Shown here piece after piece: positions 1-12,441 of a DNA stretch of 64,000 bases. Every line of letters starts with the position of its first letter. Position 1 is the stretch's first letter. The stretch is from Utricularia gibba (Eukaryota; Streptophyta; Magnoliopsida; Lamiales; Lentibulariaceae). The DNA is taken from assembly GCA_002189035.1 (NCBI GenBank), contig NEEC01000012.1, positions 1,612,001 through 1,676,000 of the forward strand, given 5' to 3'. A program made the translations under genes and the position numbers. The notes beneath the pieces were generated by a model. The model was not told the DNA's origin, searched no databases, and saw only the letters and a list, made by a program, of their open reading frames with translations.

Positions 1-989
1 TTGAGAACCTGCGATAGAATATAGAGTAAGGTAAGAAGCCTTTAGATGTAGTGTTTGAGTGGCAAACCGTGTTTGGAAGGATAGCAATGTTGAGCTGCTT
101 GTTTCACGTCGGGTTCACCATGATAGCAGTTTATATCGATGTGTGAGGGTTGTAGAACAGATATATTTTCATGTTATGCAAGAGTACACATATTTATAGT
201 TCTTTAGCAACGGTCGCCTACTTCTAGGGATTAGCCGTTGCTCACTACGACTTCCAACAATATTGACTTCAGCACGTTGGGCCATATCATCATGTTGGGC
301 CATTTTCTTGAAGTGGATGAGTAGCAAGATCTTTGTTGGTGGCCCATCTTCTGATCTTGCTGTCCAGTATAATCAGTCCGAGTTGCTGACAGACCTTCTT
401 CTTCTTCCTCCCGTTATCTCTCAACACATTCGTATTTTCCTGTTCTGGGTCCTCCACATTTCTCACAGTTTGCTGCTGGTTTATCTCATATTCGTCCTCA
501 CTCGACATCAGGGGGACCTTCTTCCTCTTCTCCCTTTCCATGATTTGCTGGACATTTTGGTAAACTAAGAATCCCACCAGCTCTCTCCATCTTGCCCTTT
601 CTTCCTCTTTTTCTTCTGTATCTGTAAAATTAGTGATTGCGTATTCGAATTCATGGTGTTACTCATGGATCACATGACTATGAATCTCAAGAACAGTATG
701 AATCACACTGTACTGTAAAGTTCTAGGGAAACCCCAGCTCAGCACTTTATCAAGCTTAGAGAATGATCACAAGCTCTAGATTCAATCGCCTGCTTCTTTA
801 TTATCTCATCTGAGAAAGAAAAACTCAATTCCTGCCTAGGAACTGGTCAGCGGCTCAGGGCGGCTGTGCTCCAAGAGTCCTTTACTTTCTGCCTTTTGCA
901 ACGCCCCATCAACCACCGATCGAGCACAGTCAGCACAGTGGAACCAGTCCTTTATAGATCTAAAACTCCTTCATTTAAGCTTTGTTTCA
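1..989. other. Unresolved left edge, possible minus-strand exon
   Basis: No recognisable gene. On the minus strand an open stretch from about 621 down to 290 follows an AG acceptor-like site. It encodes a charged, Lys/Glu-rich segment that would suit an internal exon of a nuclear protein. I recognise no domain and cannot place further exons, so it is recorded only as a possible exon. The rest of the stretch shows nothing. Confidence 0.2.
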
Positions 990-1187
990 ATGGAGTCTTC
1001 ATTAGCAGATCGACTCCATTTTCTAGAAAATGAATTTGATCCCACTATCAAAAGAGTAAGGTTTTGTGAGTGTTTATGTAAACCCTAAACCGCATTCGTT
1101 CATGATTTACAGGCATTAACACTCAGAACAGCTCTAGGGTTTTTGGCTGTGGGCATTACGATGAAAAAGCACAGTACCTGTGTCTAA
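990..1187 (+). CDS. Possible two-exon 46-aa hypothetical protein
   Basis: ATG at 990 opens a 22-codon exon (990-1055) that ends at a GTAAGG donor. A TTTACAG acceptor at 1112 opens a second in-frame exon (1113-1187) that ends in TAA. The product would be about 46 residues: an acidic N-terminal half, then a hydrophobic stretch (FLAVGIT), then a basic tail. The inferred intron is only 57 nt, short for a plant. No family is recognised. The reverse strand of the first exon is also open because of a local palindrome, so strand and reality are both uncertain. Confidence 0.2.
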
Positions 1188-2437
1188 GAAAGAGAAAGAA
1201 TTTGTCCAATTTACAAAACACGCATGAGGTAATGCTGCTGTTTCTGTTCATGGCTTAAAGAAAGGCCGACACTTTAGGGTTCTAAACTGAAACGACTTTA
1301 ATGTGACAAAGCAACCAGAAAAATCACCCCTCCCTGGCTGGTAAAAGTGCTTTTACTCTTTGGAAATTGAAGCTTGTCCGCAGTAGAAATCTGACGGTAA
1401 GAAAATGTCGAAACCTTATATCGACTCCACTGATTAAGCCCATGGGTTTTGTTTGTTCTTGAAAATGGATCAGCTCAAACAAACTAATTTAATGGTGGAC
1501 ATTTTTTCGATGAAATGAACCTGAACCTGAACCTACCCCTTTTTGAGTCGGCTCGAGAACCCAGAAGGAGCTCCGGACATGCCCGCCTTGGTTGGGCTGA
1601 GTGTAGTTGTCGTGGGGCATTAGCTCCACAGTACGATTGTCCTAAAAAAATGAATTCTTTGGGGCAGAGGCCGAGGGGTAGTCAAGAGAAGCGATTTCAA
1701 CCACAATGAATGCTGCTGCATCGTCCTTCGCATCTTTTGATGTCTGCGTGAACAGATTCTCTCGGGCATCTCCTCCTCCTCCTTCTCCTCCTTCATCCTT
1801 CAACGACTCTTTCGGGATCGCTGTGCTGTGCTGTGCTGCTGTGCTCCGCATTGTCTCCAGGAAGCGCATACTCTCACTTCCAAGTGGGAAGGGCACTACC
1901 TGCGGATCGTTCCAGAAATGTGAACTGTCTTCTTCCTTCTCCACTGGAAGTACTGCTCATCGTTGCTGCACAGTTTTAGGTTTTAGGTTATGGCTTTCAG
2001 ACTTCAGGGGTATTTTATTGCATCTACTTGCGTTTGGAAATAATTTTAAATTAAAATTAATTTTAAAATTCAAATATATGCTTTTCTAGAATTCATATAT
2101 TTTATATTAAATTGAATGTTTATTCTCAATTTTTTTACTATTTTATAAATGTAAAATCAATCATTTGAAATTATTATCCAAACAACTTTTCAAAATTAAA
2201 TATAAATCTACATAGCATTTCATCTTATATCATGAAATTCCATATGTTGGAAGTCCTCATGAAACCCATAATTCCTCAAGAAGTAATAAAAGATCCCTTA
2301 TATCTAAACTATAATCATATTAAGATATGATCTTGTGTATAAGGTGGTTCCATCTAATGAAGAAAGTGACTTATATAAAAGGACATAAATTTCACATTAA
2401 AAGGAGACATTGAATTGATCTTTAGTTCAAGCTAACC
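1188..2437. other. Intergenic, no supported gene
   Basis: Open frames exist on both strands at 1515-2089. They are driven by CT-rich low-complexity sequence (about 1765-1800) and a CTGTG/CTGCT-rich patch near 1820-1850. None resembles a known protein. From 2040 onward the sequence turns AT-rich. Confidence 0.4.
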
Positions 2438-2918
2438 AGTGTTTTAAAAACTTGGGTCCATGGTTCGATCAGGTTAGATCCTAATCCATGTTTTAATGGA
2501 CTGGATCCAACTCTACTTTTTTTTTTTAATTTTTTATTATTACTTTATGAGAATGTTTATAAAGAAATATAAAACATATTTTAAACATTTGATATATTTC
2601 AAATAAATCTTAATAATTATATTTTTATATATGTATTTGTATTGCATTTGTATTTAAATTATATATTATTTGAATGAGATATGAAACAATAAAAATAATT
2701 TTGATAAAACTTTTTAATGTAATTGTATCAATTATTAAGATACATATTTTTATTTTTTAATATTTTGATGTACTAAATTATGGTTTTATAATTGTATTTT
2801 AATATTTTAATAAGTATAACTTAAAATAAATGAAACTGATTCAACCTATTTTAAAAAGGGTTCAACCCAAAACCATAGTTAAATGGTTGAATGGGTTCAA
2901 ACCGTTTTTAAAACGCTA
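2438..2918. mobile_element. MITE with 9-bp target duplication (Mutator-like)
   Basis: A 9-bp direct repeat AAGCTAACC occurs at 2429-2437 and again at 2919-2927. The enclosed segment of about 480 bp starts AGTGTTTTAAAAAC and ends in its imperfect inverse GTTTTTAAAACGCTA. Inside the termini, GGGTCC/GGTTCGATC-like and GGGTTCAACC-like motifs also mirror each other, and the core is AT-rich with no coding capacity. A 9-bp duplication with terminal inverted repeats fits a non-autonomous Mutator-like element. The superfamily is inferred from duplication length only. Confidence 0.7.
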
Positions 2919-2927
2919 AAGCTAACC

Positions 2928-4620
2928 ATATGACTTCCCAATAGGGTTAATTATGCATGTATAATAGAATCATTGAAATAATAAAAAAGGTACTCTACAT
3001 AAAAATGATTATGTTGTACTTTCTAAACATGAACAAAAATAAATGGAAAAAAAAACAAAAAAAAATGATGTAAAATTATAGAAAATAATCATTTTGGATC
3101 ATTACTTCATCAGTGTAAATGTTTGCTCCCCTTTATATGTGTGCTATTCTAAATTAATACTAATCGATAACTATTATAACATCATAATTTGTTAGTGGAA
3201 TTATATAATCAATCATATTACCAAAATCATTTCACCTACCTTGATAATCTATTATTCTCAACATTGGATTCTAAATCCTATAGTTTACACCTTCCATATA
3301 AGTTAGGTTAAATGTGTTTCAATAATGATTCCTAATTGAACACTTCTACTTAGATGCTGAAGATGAATTTGGATTTTCTAACATGTACTTAGTCTTTAGC
3401 CACACACGAGCAAATTGACAAGAAAAATTTTAAATTAAATATCAAATAACATAATAAAATATCAACATATACAAGGATTTGCATAATATTCTTTATGAAA
3501 AAGTGTTCAAGCGCATACATTTGACTGTAAAATATGAAAAATATAAGAGAAAATTGGTTAAAACAACATCATTATTTAGATATTCATGTGAACCTAAGAT
3601 ATTGGATCAAATTTTCATTCTTCATGCAACTTAAGCCTTATTTTAAGCTCGAATTCATACATTTTCAAATTCATGAATTGTTAAATTTTGATTTATCTTT
3701 AAATTGAGTCGAAAATGTTATATAAATTCATAAAATATATTTTATTTTCGAAATATAGAATTAATATAAAAGATTAAAAATCAATATAGATTTAAGATAC
3801 AATGATAGGTAAAGTAAAAATTAGAATCTCAATAATAATAATAAAATATGTTTTAAAATGAAACAAAATAAAATCGTATATATATCATCTCATCAATCTT
3901 TAATAGAGTGTAGCCTGATCGCAAGCTCTTCATTGTTGGGAGGTAAACTTTCGTTCTTTTTTCATCATTAGTTGATTTTAAACATTAATTTGAATAGAAT
4001 CATTTGTGATTCTCATGTTTTTTCGAATTTCACCAATTTTTGCGCATTTTTCTTTTCCAAAAAGAATAAATCCATATCACCACAAAAACTTAATCGGTTG
4101 TTGACATAACTTTGGAACCATAACAACTACTATTATTATTAGTATTATCATGATTATTATTATTTAATTTGCATGTTAGGTTTCAGATGGAATGACATAA
4201 AATGCGAATGAATGCCTGGGTGACAAGCACCATGAGGCAGTCGACGCTTGACTGGACTGCAAAATTTAAAATATTAGAGTAATTTTATTCATAAAAAAAT
4301 GGAAAAGAAAAACAGATTGACGGTAACGGTTCAGCTTCAGCATCTGTTGAAAAGTAGCGTCGGTGTTCCCCTCTGGTTAAACGTCACCTTCCACAGCAAA
4401 CGAATGAATGACAGCTGATTGCATGTGTTCTAAGTGTCTATCGTCTAACTTTCTTTGGGCCCTGACTCCACTACCGCATTATCTCGCTGAAATGGATGGA
4501 CAAACTGCGATTTGATGAATTCGATTCCAACCCATCTATAAGTTCTCTGAATTCTTTAGCTTCCTGACTCCAAAAATCAATCTTTTCGTTCCATTCTTTC
4601 TGGGTCTTTGTCTTCCCCCC
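2928..4620. other. AT-rich intergenic region, no gene seen
   Basis: AT-rich, with short ATT/ATA microsatellite-like patches (around 3830 and 4130-4165). No coding frame, RNA gene or further element boundary could be supported. The last 200 bp become more mixed in composition and probably lead into the transcribed leader of the downstream DUF688 gene. Confidence 0.4.
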
Positions 4621-5159
4621 GTGAAACCTGTCGGCGTGTTTTTCGTGCATAGTGCAGCGCAGATTAGAGAAGAATCTGGTTTGCTTTACCACCCGCAATC
4701 TTGTTGTTTACTTTTCTGTTCAAAGATTTCGGGTAATAAATGGGAAGACATGTGCAGTGTTGTTGCATCGGGAAGTAATGATTCAGGTCTCCGGAAAAGC
4801 CTTGTCGAGTTGATGGGTTCTCATTTGTGGTAAGAAGCTCCACCGCACTTTTTTTCTTTTGGATAAGCGTTTTGTGGTTAACTTTCTGTGTTCTCCCACT
4901 GATATTGGAGTTTGCAAGAAATTTGATTAGGGAATCATGTTGTTGTTTCATGAATTCTTTACTGGGACATATCCCCAACTTATGATGAGTTTCTTGGATC
5001 CAAGTTGAGAATGCAAATGACTTTGGGTGTATGATCCTTGTTTGGGTGAAACAAGGGGTGTTGTGTTTTTTCCTGGTATTTGTTCTCTGAGCTGCTATTT
5101 TTATTGTTTTTGTCATGCAATCACTCCTTGAAGGTAAAAAGGGGCTGGTGAAGTCTCTG

Positions 5160-6710
5160 ATGGATGACAAGCAGATTGATCTGAAGAAACCTCTTATATC
5201 AGTTAGAAGACATTCTGGAAAAGGGGCATCAGTGACACATGATCGACAAGAGTCTCCCTTGGTTCTCCCTCGGCTTCCGTACTACATATCCGACCTGAAA
5301 TCTGGACCTATCAGCGATCCTGGAGCAGTGCCTTTTCAATGGGAACACAAACCTGGAAAGCCCAAGGCAGAGATAAAACCAGAACTGCGGATGGCTCCTA
5401 AGCTTCCTCCTGGCAGATTCATTGCTGAATTCCCCTGTGGCTCAGTGAAAAGTCCATCTCCCAGTGAAGAGATTGATGATTTTGAGAAACTGCGAAGGGA
5501 AACTGAGGGAAGCAAGAGTTCTTCTGACTGTGATGACGAATATGCAGATGCACCTGATAGATTGTCCTGGACAGAATCATCTTATTTGAATTGTGGTATG
5601 AGTGACTTCTCGGATTTGGATGAGAATCTGTCACAGAAATTTCCAGCTGGTCCGCATGCGAATGAGTTCATGATGAAGAGGTTTATCCCTGCAGCAAAAG
5701 CAATTGCTTCCGAGACACCTACATATTTACCCCCAAAACAATCTCTTGCAAGAGAAAAACCATTGCAAGTGAAACAGGGATTTTTTGGCAAGCCTGAACT
5801 CAGATATGGACCTAGTTTTGCAAAGAAGTACTCTCATTTTGGTTTGGATGCAGCAATAGAAGAAGAAGAGGACGATGAAGATGATGATGAAAAGGAATGT
5901 GATTTCAACGGTAGTTTTCCTGGGTATGTGGTTTATTTTCAAATCTTTGTCTGAAGAGCCCATTTTACCTCCAAAACCATGTTCCTAGTTTGAATCTGAG
6001 ATCAAGAGCATCTCTTTCTTCTGCAACTAAAACACCACCTGAGAAAGATTCAGATTCAAGTGACTCTGTAGTTGAGAAAACTGTCCTTGTTGATACTTTG
6101 CAGAAAGTGAGTAATCTGAGTTCTCCCTCCTCACCTGAAAATGAACATGAGATCACTTCGCGGATTATGAATCAGATGCATGAAACAGATTCTCCCATGG
6201 ATGATAGTATCATTGATGAAGAGTGGGAAAGAACAGAGCAACAGCTTATTTCTACCATCCAAAAGAAAACAACATTTCCTGCTTACTCCCACATGAAGCA
6301 TTTAGAGGTAACTCTGTCGCTATCTGCAGATGATGTGGAGAAGCATCTGCAGAGAGCAAGAACTCGGGATAACCTCCGCAGAAAATCTTCAGAGCGCCCA
6401 CTTCCTCCGCCTTTACCAAAATCTCCATCGGATTCCTGGCTGTGCCGCGCTTTGCCATCACTATCAGCATCTGCTCCCCAGAAAAATTTTTCGAAACCAG
6501 TGCTTGTTCCTGCAGCAAGTCCTCAAAAACTTAGTTTTACCAGCAATTGGAATTCATCTAAAGTATGCGCTCTTTTACCTATGTCTGTCGGATTCTTGAT
6601 ATCACCTTCAGTTTCATGTTACACTACTTCGTATCTGTTTTGGGCAGGAAAAGCTGATGAGCATACCAGAGTGTGATGAAGATCACTACAGTAGCAGCGT
6701 TCACTCTTGA
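5160..6710 (+). CDS. DUF688 family protein, apparent frameshift
   Basis: Plant-specific DUF688 protein of unknown function. The proposed start is ATG 5160 (MDDKQIDLKKPLISVRR), because family members begin with a similar PLLSVRR segment; an in-frame ATG lies at 5115. The hallmark VPFQWEHKPGKPK motif sits at about residues 60-72, followed by acidic Ser-rich sequence. The frame breaks near 5921-5927. The conserved CGLF..LCLK..F segment continues in the next frame at 5927 with no usable intron between, so one base is missing, most simply a G in the GGG at 5922-5924. The second frame runs to 6562 with a Pro-rich PLPPPLPKSPSD stretch. An intron at 6563-6647 leads to a 20-codon last exon ending at 6710. 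A leader exon ending about 4829 (GTAAGA donor) and a leader intron are likely. It lies tail to tail with the first FMO gene, stop codons 166 bp apart. Confidence 0.85.
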
Positions 6711-6876
6711 TGTGGTTGGCTCTTTATTGTACTAGAAAGAATAGATCAAATAAATTCAACTGAGAGATTCACATCCAATGCTCTTGTAAGACACAATTCA
6801 AAGAGAGCTCCTACTGAGTACATAAAAGTTTATATGCATACTGTATACCAATGCAAAGTATTTCATACATCAAAAC

Positions 6877-9361
6877 TTATGACAACTTGGAGTCTAATCC
6901 AGTATAATCAGCAGCTGTATAAGATTCAAACAGTTCTCGGATTAGCCCCTGTTTCCTTCTAGGATTGCAGCCCATATCTTTGCAGAGTTGATCATTGTAC
7001 CAAATGTGAAAGCCCGCAATGCAAGCTCTCCTATACTCATTATTAACCGAGATTTTCTTCATGTACTTTCCCCACTCTTCAATGTCCTGTTCCATTTCCT
7101 TTATGCTGGGCAACGTAAACGCCCCATCTAGTAACGCCACGAGCCATTTGGAGCTCATTTCGAATGTGTAGATGTTCAAAAGAGACTCTGAATAGCCGAT
7201 AACCGCCATTTGTGGGATGCGTGGATGAATCATTTGCCTGTAACAAACATCATAGACTTGCAAAGTTGTAACACACATCTTACAATGAGACTCAAATACA
7301 AGCTCAAGCTAAGTAAAAGTACCTGTAGAGGGGCATCAGGGAAGTTGGAGACCGGCCGATGACGATGTCTCGGATGCTCGAGCGCGAAAACATGTTCCTG
7401 AGCTTCTCGTCTCCTTTGTATCCCGTTGCGAAGATGACTACATCTGCTACCAATGGTTGGTCCTTTTGTTCATCTAGAATCAAGCCCTCTTTGCAAAAAG
7501 AAATCTTTTTAGGCTTCTTGAACACAATACTTCCCGCTTCCACTTTGTCGTAGAAGTCCGATGGTATGATCATGACCTTACAAGTGGAAACATACTGCAC
7601 AAATGGTTCCTTTGGAACCATGTCGTATTTCTTCAGTGGAAGCTTCCGCTTCAAATAGCTCTCCACGAACTTGGAAAGCGCCCACCTCTACAAAAAAGAG
7701 AACAGAAAATAATTTAGACCTTTGTCATTCTTCATGTTGATCAAATTTGTACCATACCATGGGACTCAACAGTGTAGCCAAGAGACCGTAAAGCAGCCCT
7801 TCACGAGGCTTATGAATCAGCATCTCAGTAATGCGATTGAAAAGAAGAGCACCTATATCAACTCCCCGTGGAAACATGTCCGGCATCATCCACGGAATAG
7901 TTCGTTGCAACATCGTGCACGGAAGTTCGTTTCCTGGAAACCAAAAGCCGACCAAAGCTCAATTCACAATATCCCAACCTCAATCACTTTCAGAAAAATG
8001 CAATTCACCGAAAAAAACACACAGAGATTCACCAATCCTCACCGTTTGCAAGTGCACACTCGTAAGCCACATCGACGGCTGATTTATTACTGCCGATGAC
8101 CACGACTCGCTTCCCTTTGATGAGCTCCAATGCGGCAGCATTGTCCATCGCGGAGTAGTCCATGGAATGCAGGACTTTCCCGGAGAATATCTCCGGTCCA
8201 CGGCCATCGGGGAAGTCTGGTATATTCGGAAGGCCGCTAAACCTTCCGATACAGAGGACTAGGAAGTCCGCTTCATATTCCTACGGCAGAATCGCTGTAA
8301 ATTGTTACTCAAGATAAACGATTTCAAATCGTAAAGAGCAATCGGCGAAAAAACATGAATTAAATTAATAATATTTTAAAAGTTAATAAAAAAATAGTCC
8401 ACACTAATCATTTAACTCATTGATGGACTCCAATTAGGGTTTCAAACGATATCAAAAGTAGGATTAAATTAGAATTTAGTTGGGTTTCAAGATTTCAATC
8501 AAAACTCTTACATAGGTTTGGTGCATAAAAACCTCATTATTTTAAATTCACCCTTTTCATACAATTAATAAGAAAGTAAAAAAGATTTTATTAAAGACAC
8601 CAATGTAATTTTGATTTTAATAATCATAAATTCAATTTTTAATAACTATTAATCAAACACAATACTTTAATAAAAAAAATGTAGTCAATAAATACATTTT
8701 TTATCTTAAATCCATAAATAAGTTTTTTAAAAAATCTAAATATTTTAAAATGATTTTATTAAAGACACCACAGCCCCACCATTCTAGTTCCTCTTCATTA
8801 TTACTATTTTAGGTGATGACTAAACTATGGTTAAATTTCTTAGTTAAAGAATATAATATAATGTTACGATATATTTAATTAATTGACTTGGGAATTTACG
8901 TGATTAAAATAAAAAAATACCTCTGTGGATTTAGATAAGGTGTCAAGAACCTGGAGCTTCCACTTGCCTTTAGATCCAAATGCCCTCCCGCTTCCTCCCC
9001 ACAATTCCCATGCCTCCATTTCCTCTTCGCTTTCCCCCACGTAATCCACGCTCCTCACTTTGCTGTTGAACTTGATGTAGCGCGCCAAATCGAAATGCTT
9101 GGCGTAGGAATTGACGTACTCGAGGACTTGATCCGCCGGAGGGAACATCTCGTCGGCGTCGGGAGACGGCCAATCGAAATCGGAGAACCTGAAGTAGCGT
9201 TTCAGGTTCTGGAGCCGAGTCGTCTTCATCGTGTGATTCCATACCCCGCCGACTTGCCCCGCGGCTTCGAAGACCACAGGATTGAAGCCAGCGGCGGCGG
9301 CGTGCTTGCAGGCCAGGAGGCCGGCCATTCCGGCGCCGATGATCGCGACTCTCTTCTGCAT
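6877..9361 (-). CDS. FMO1-like flavin monooxygenase, copy 1 (intact)
   Basis: Class B flavin-dependent monooxygenase that would use FAD and NADPH to oxygenate N or S nucleophiles. Five exons read on the minus strand: 9361-8921, 8280-8043, 7933-7758, 7687-7323, 7237-6877. All junctions are GT-AG and in phase, giving 526 aa, the usual FMO length. FAD motif GAGMAG at residues 9-14; FMO signature [11 protein letters not shown] at 179-189; NADPH motif region GSNKSA at 210-215; FATGY at 371-375. The central WMMPDM and C-terminal PLYR.MIHPRIP..AVIGY segments match the clade of Arabidopsis FMO1, which makes the immune metabolite N-hydroxypipecolic acid. Substrate here is unknown; membership of that clade is known to cover other reactions too. 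Intron 1 is 640 bp. Paralogues follow at 13617 and 25333. Confidence 0.93.
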
Positions 9362-9434
9362 TTTGACTGTTTGAGTTTGGCGCGTTAAGGGATTAGTTGC
9401 TTTGACTGGGATTTGGGGGGAAAATGGAAGCCTC

Positions 9435-9442
9435 TATTTAAA
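9435..9442 (-). promoter_or_regulatory. Putative TATA box of FMO copy 1
   Basis: TTTAAATA on the minus strand lies 74-81 bp upstream of the FMO copy 1 start codon, a normal TATA-to-ATG distance. The equivalent positions in copies 2 and 3 have diverged to TTATAC and TTATATAC contexts. Confidence 0.45.
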
Positions 9443-9961
9443 CCTTTTTTTGGTTGAAAGACACCACGGAATGAGTTATGTTGGCCAAGACGTCCACGTA
9501 GCACGGGTAGTTGCCATCCAAACTTTGGAAATCCAAAACCAAGCATTCTATTTATTAATTGAATTATAATTTATCATAATCATTTTTAAAATAAAAAATG
9601 CGAAACTCAAAACCGTGCACGGACATCTATAAACCGTTTGCCGGTCAATAATTTCAAATTCTAGTGGAATGACTATTGATTTCATATGACAATGTTTATG
9701 TTTAAGGGTGGAGCTTGGGCTTGAGCAAACTCAGCCTTGACCTAATCTTAAAAAAAATTATATGTTAATTTAATTTATATTTTACTTAGAAATCTTGTTT
9801 AACTTCATGGATTGACCAACCTTAAAAATTTTCTCAAGCTCTACCAATACTTATGTTAAATGTTGAACTGAATATTTGCATCTTATTATAATATTGTTTG
9901 GATTTCATAGGAAAATGCTTATATTGAATGCTCAAATTTGACATTCATATGATTGCACATT
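9443..9961. other. Upstream flank of FMO copy 1
   Basis: The first 90 bp still resemble the upstream region of FMO copies 2 and 3 (GGCCAAGACGTCCACGTAGCAC-like). Beyond that the sequence is AT-rich and unrecognised. Unlike copies 2 and 3, no MIP3 exon is found upstream of this FMO. Confidence 0.4.
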
Positions 9962-10321
9962 CATGCAACATTGTGTACCACTCTATTCGGTGTTTGGTTT
10001 GAACTTGCAAAGGACACGACCTTCATGCAATACTGCGTACCATTCTATCTGCTAGTAGTTTAAACTTACAAAGGATTGCAATTTCATGTAGCATTATGTA
10101 ACCCTATCCAACGTTGGTTTAAAATTGTAAAGAACAACTTCATGCAGCACTGCATAATGTTGTATCTAATATTGGTTTAAAGTTGTGGAGGACTGCAGCT
10201 TTACTCAATGGTGCATACCACTCTATTTGATGTGGGATCAAACTTTGAAGCATTGTAGTTTTTACGTTGCACCATTTAACACTCTATCTAGTGCTGGTTT
10301 AGACTTGCAAGATCATGTAAC
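9962..10321. repeat. Degenerate tandem repeat, about 60-bp unit, six copies
   Basis: Units of the form TTCATGCA(A/G)CA-TTG-GTACCACTCTAT followed by GGTTTGAACTTGCAAAGGA begin at about 9962, 10022, 10083, 10139, 10201 and 10262. The period is near 60 bp and units are clearly diverged from each other. No coding frame runs through the array. Confidence 0.75.
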
Positions 10322-12216
10322 ATGATAATATGATGTTGGCTATAAATTGCAGATAGTTCTTTCATTATTAATTATAGACAGTTTTGATGGTTAACCAACC
10401 ATGGAGTGCATGCTCGGCTATTTAATCTCTCTAATGAGTGCTTATTGTGTCTCTTCATACCATTATTCCCAAGGAGAACACACTAGTTCCACCTTCCTTT
10501 TCCTCCACATTGGACTTCTGATAAACGAAAATCCATGTCATTGTTTAATTATGAAAATTTTGATTCAAATAAAATTTATAAAACCTAATTTTTTAGAGAT
10601 ACAAATCAAGCAATTGTATAGTGGAATTAAGCTTGAACATAAGGAGTTTAATACCTATTGCATGAAATTTAATACATTCTAGTTTCAAAATCGATTTCAA
10701 GTTTAAGCAAAAACTAGCATGAATTCAATAATTGCGTGACAATAAAAATAAAGAGATAATATGTTTATAATTCTAAAAGTGGAATGTTCATTCAACTCAT
10801 GTTTCAAACTAGCTCAAGATGATCTAAATCTACTCAAATCAATTATTTTTTTTTATTTTAATTTACTTAGGTATCCTATTTTCACCTTACCCTCAAGTCT
10901 ACCATTTTATAAAATTAATAAGAATAGATTTATTCAATCATATTAATCTCTATCCAAAAAAATCAACTATCTAATTACATCATATATATCCATTAGTTTA
11001 CCTCTAGGTTGGGTTTCCCAAGTTAGAATTATTTTTTTCCCTACTAGATATATATACTAGATTGTTATGAAGATTTAAACTAGCACATTTTTCTTTTTGA
11101 ATCTAGACTAAAATGACTACTTCTTCCACATCTTCCTAAGGCATTGCTCTAATCTAGTCAATCAAACTAAAGATAAGCAAAATATCTTCATGAAACAAAA
11201 ATAATGGTACATCCAATAGTCACAATCTTGATATAAAGAATAAAAAGAAACGAGAAGTAAAGAAAAATTCTGAAAATGTCAAATAATCCATTTTGCTTCT
11301 ATAGTACTATTTCTGGTTGAAAGTCGAATTAAGAAGTCAGAGATTGATGGATAAATTGTTGGTAATAACCCATGAAACCATAAAACTTAGAAAGAGCTTT
11401 TAGATTTGTAGGCAATAACATAGTGACGTATTGGATAAATTGTTTTCCAAAGAAACATTTTGATAGCTTAGCAAAGAGTTTGCTAGTACATTTATTCATG
11501 GTTTTGTTGTAAACAAGAATATCATAAAAAATATCAATAAAAACTTGTGAATATACAATAGGAAATAATATTCATGAGAGAAAAAAATATGAAGGGAGCA
11601 TTCGTCAGGCCAAAGAGATGTGAGGAAAGGATCAAAAGAAGAAAAGATTGGACAAACACTACTCTTAAAATTTTTTGTTTGAAAAAAAAAAGCTGATGCG
11701 ATCATAAATAATATAAATAAAGATAATGAAACTGAAGAAAATAATAATACTAATCATCTCATAATTTCACTTGAGACAATTACTAGATCAATAACATGAA
11801 AAAATAAAAAACTTATTATGAAATTGTAAACCAATCAGAAAAACTATGAAACATATGACATTGAGTTCAACCTATTTAAATTAGATCAAGTTGAGTAAAA
11901 TTGGGTTATAACATTTTAGTTCACTAACGTTGCTTTTATTTTGTGTAGGCCCATTTCCCTATTTATTTAAAAATGGCTTCATTCTTGTTTGGAAACAATT
12001 TTGATTATAATAAATTTTGAAAATTATGCTTTTTCTTTAAGTTCTTATAGAACTTGAGACTTATGAAATTTTATTTATGATGTTTAGTGTAGTTTATTTT
12101 TTTTGTTTCCTTTCATGTTTTGTGAGTATAGTAGCATTTTCATAAATTGAGTTGCAATGATATTCATTTCTTGAGAATTAACTTCTTCTTTCATGAATTA
12201 TTGTTTTATTTGAAAC
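10322..12216. other. AT-rich intergenic region, no gene
   Basis: Only short chance frames are present, none with family resemblance. The sequence is AT-rich with A and T runs. No element ends were identified. Confidence 0.4.
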
Positions 12217-12219
12217 TTA

Positions 12220-12438
12220 GAGTATGTTTGGTAAAGCTTCTGCTTCAGTAGAAGCACTTCTAGAAGCAATTCTTAGATAAAACACGTGTTGTTCTGTTTT
12301 ATATGAAGTTGAAATAATGAAGTGCTTCGATTTTTTTAGAAGCTAGGGTATCTCTGCTTCAAAAAAAATGAAACGTTTCTAGAACCACTTATTTGAAGTT
12401 GTTTGAAGTTGTTTTCTGAAACAGTACCAAACAGACCC
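12220..12438. mobile_element. Tourist-like MITE (PIF/Harbinger type), 219 bp
   Basis: The segment is flanked by TTA at 12217-12219 and again at 12439-12441. Its ends are inverted repeats: GAGTATGTTTGGTA at the left and TACCAAACAGACCC at the right. The interior contains mirrored AAGCTTCTGCTTC and GAAGC motifs that would fold into a hairpin. A 3-bp TTA duplication with GGGT.TGTTTGGTA-type termini is characteristic of Tourist/Harbinger MITEs. Confidence 0.8.
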
Positions 12439-12441
12439 TTA

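Noticed and set aside
960-1060. Minus-strand open frame opposite the hypothetical exon 1
   Set aside because: It arises from the local palindrome around CATTTTCTAGAAAATG; the plus strand has the better start and donor, and the minus frame needs a frameshift to continue.
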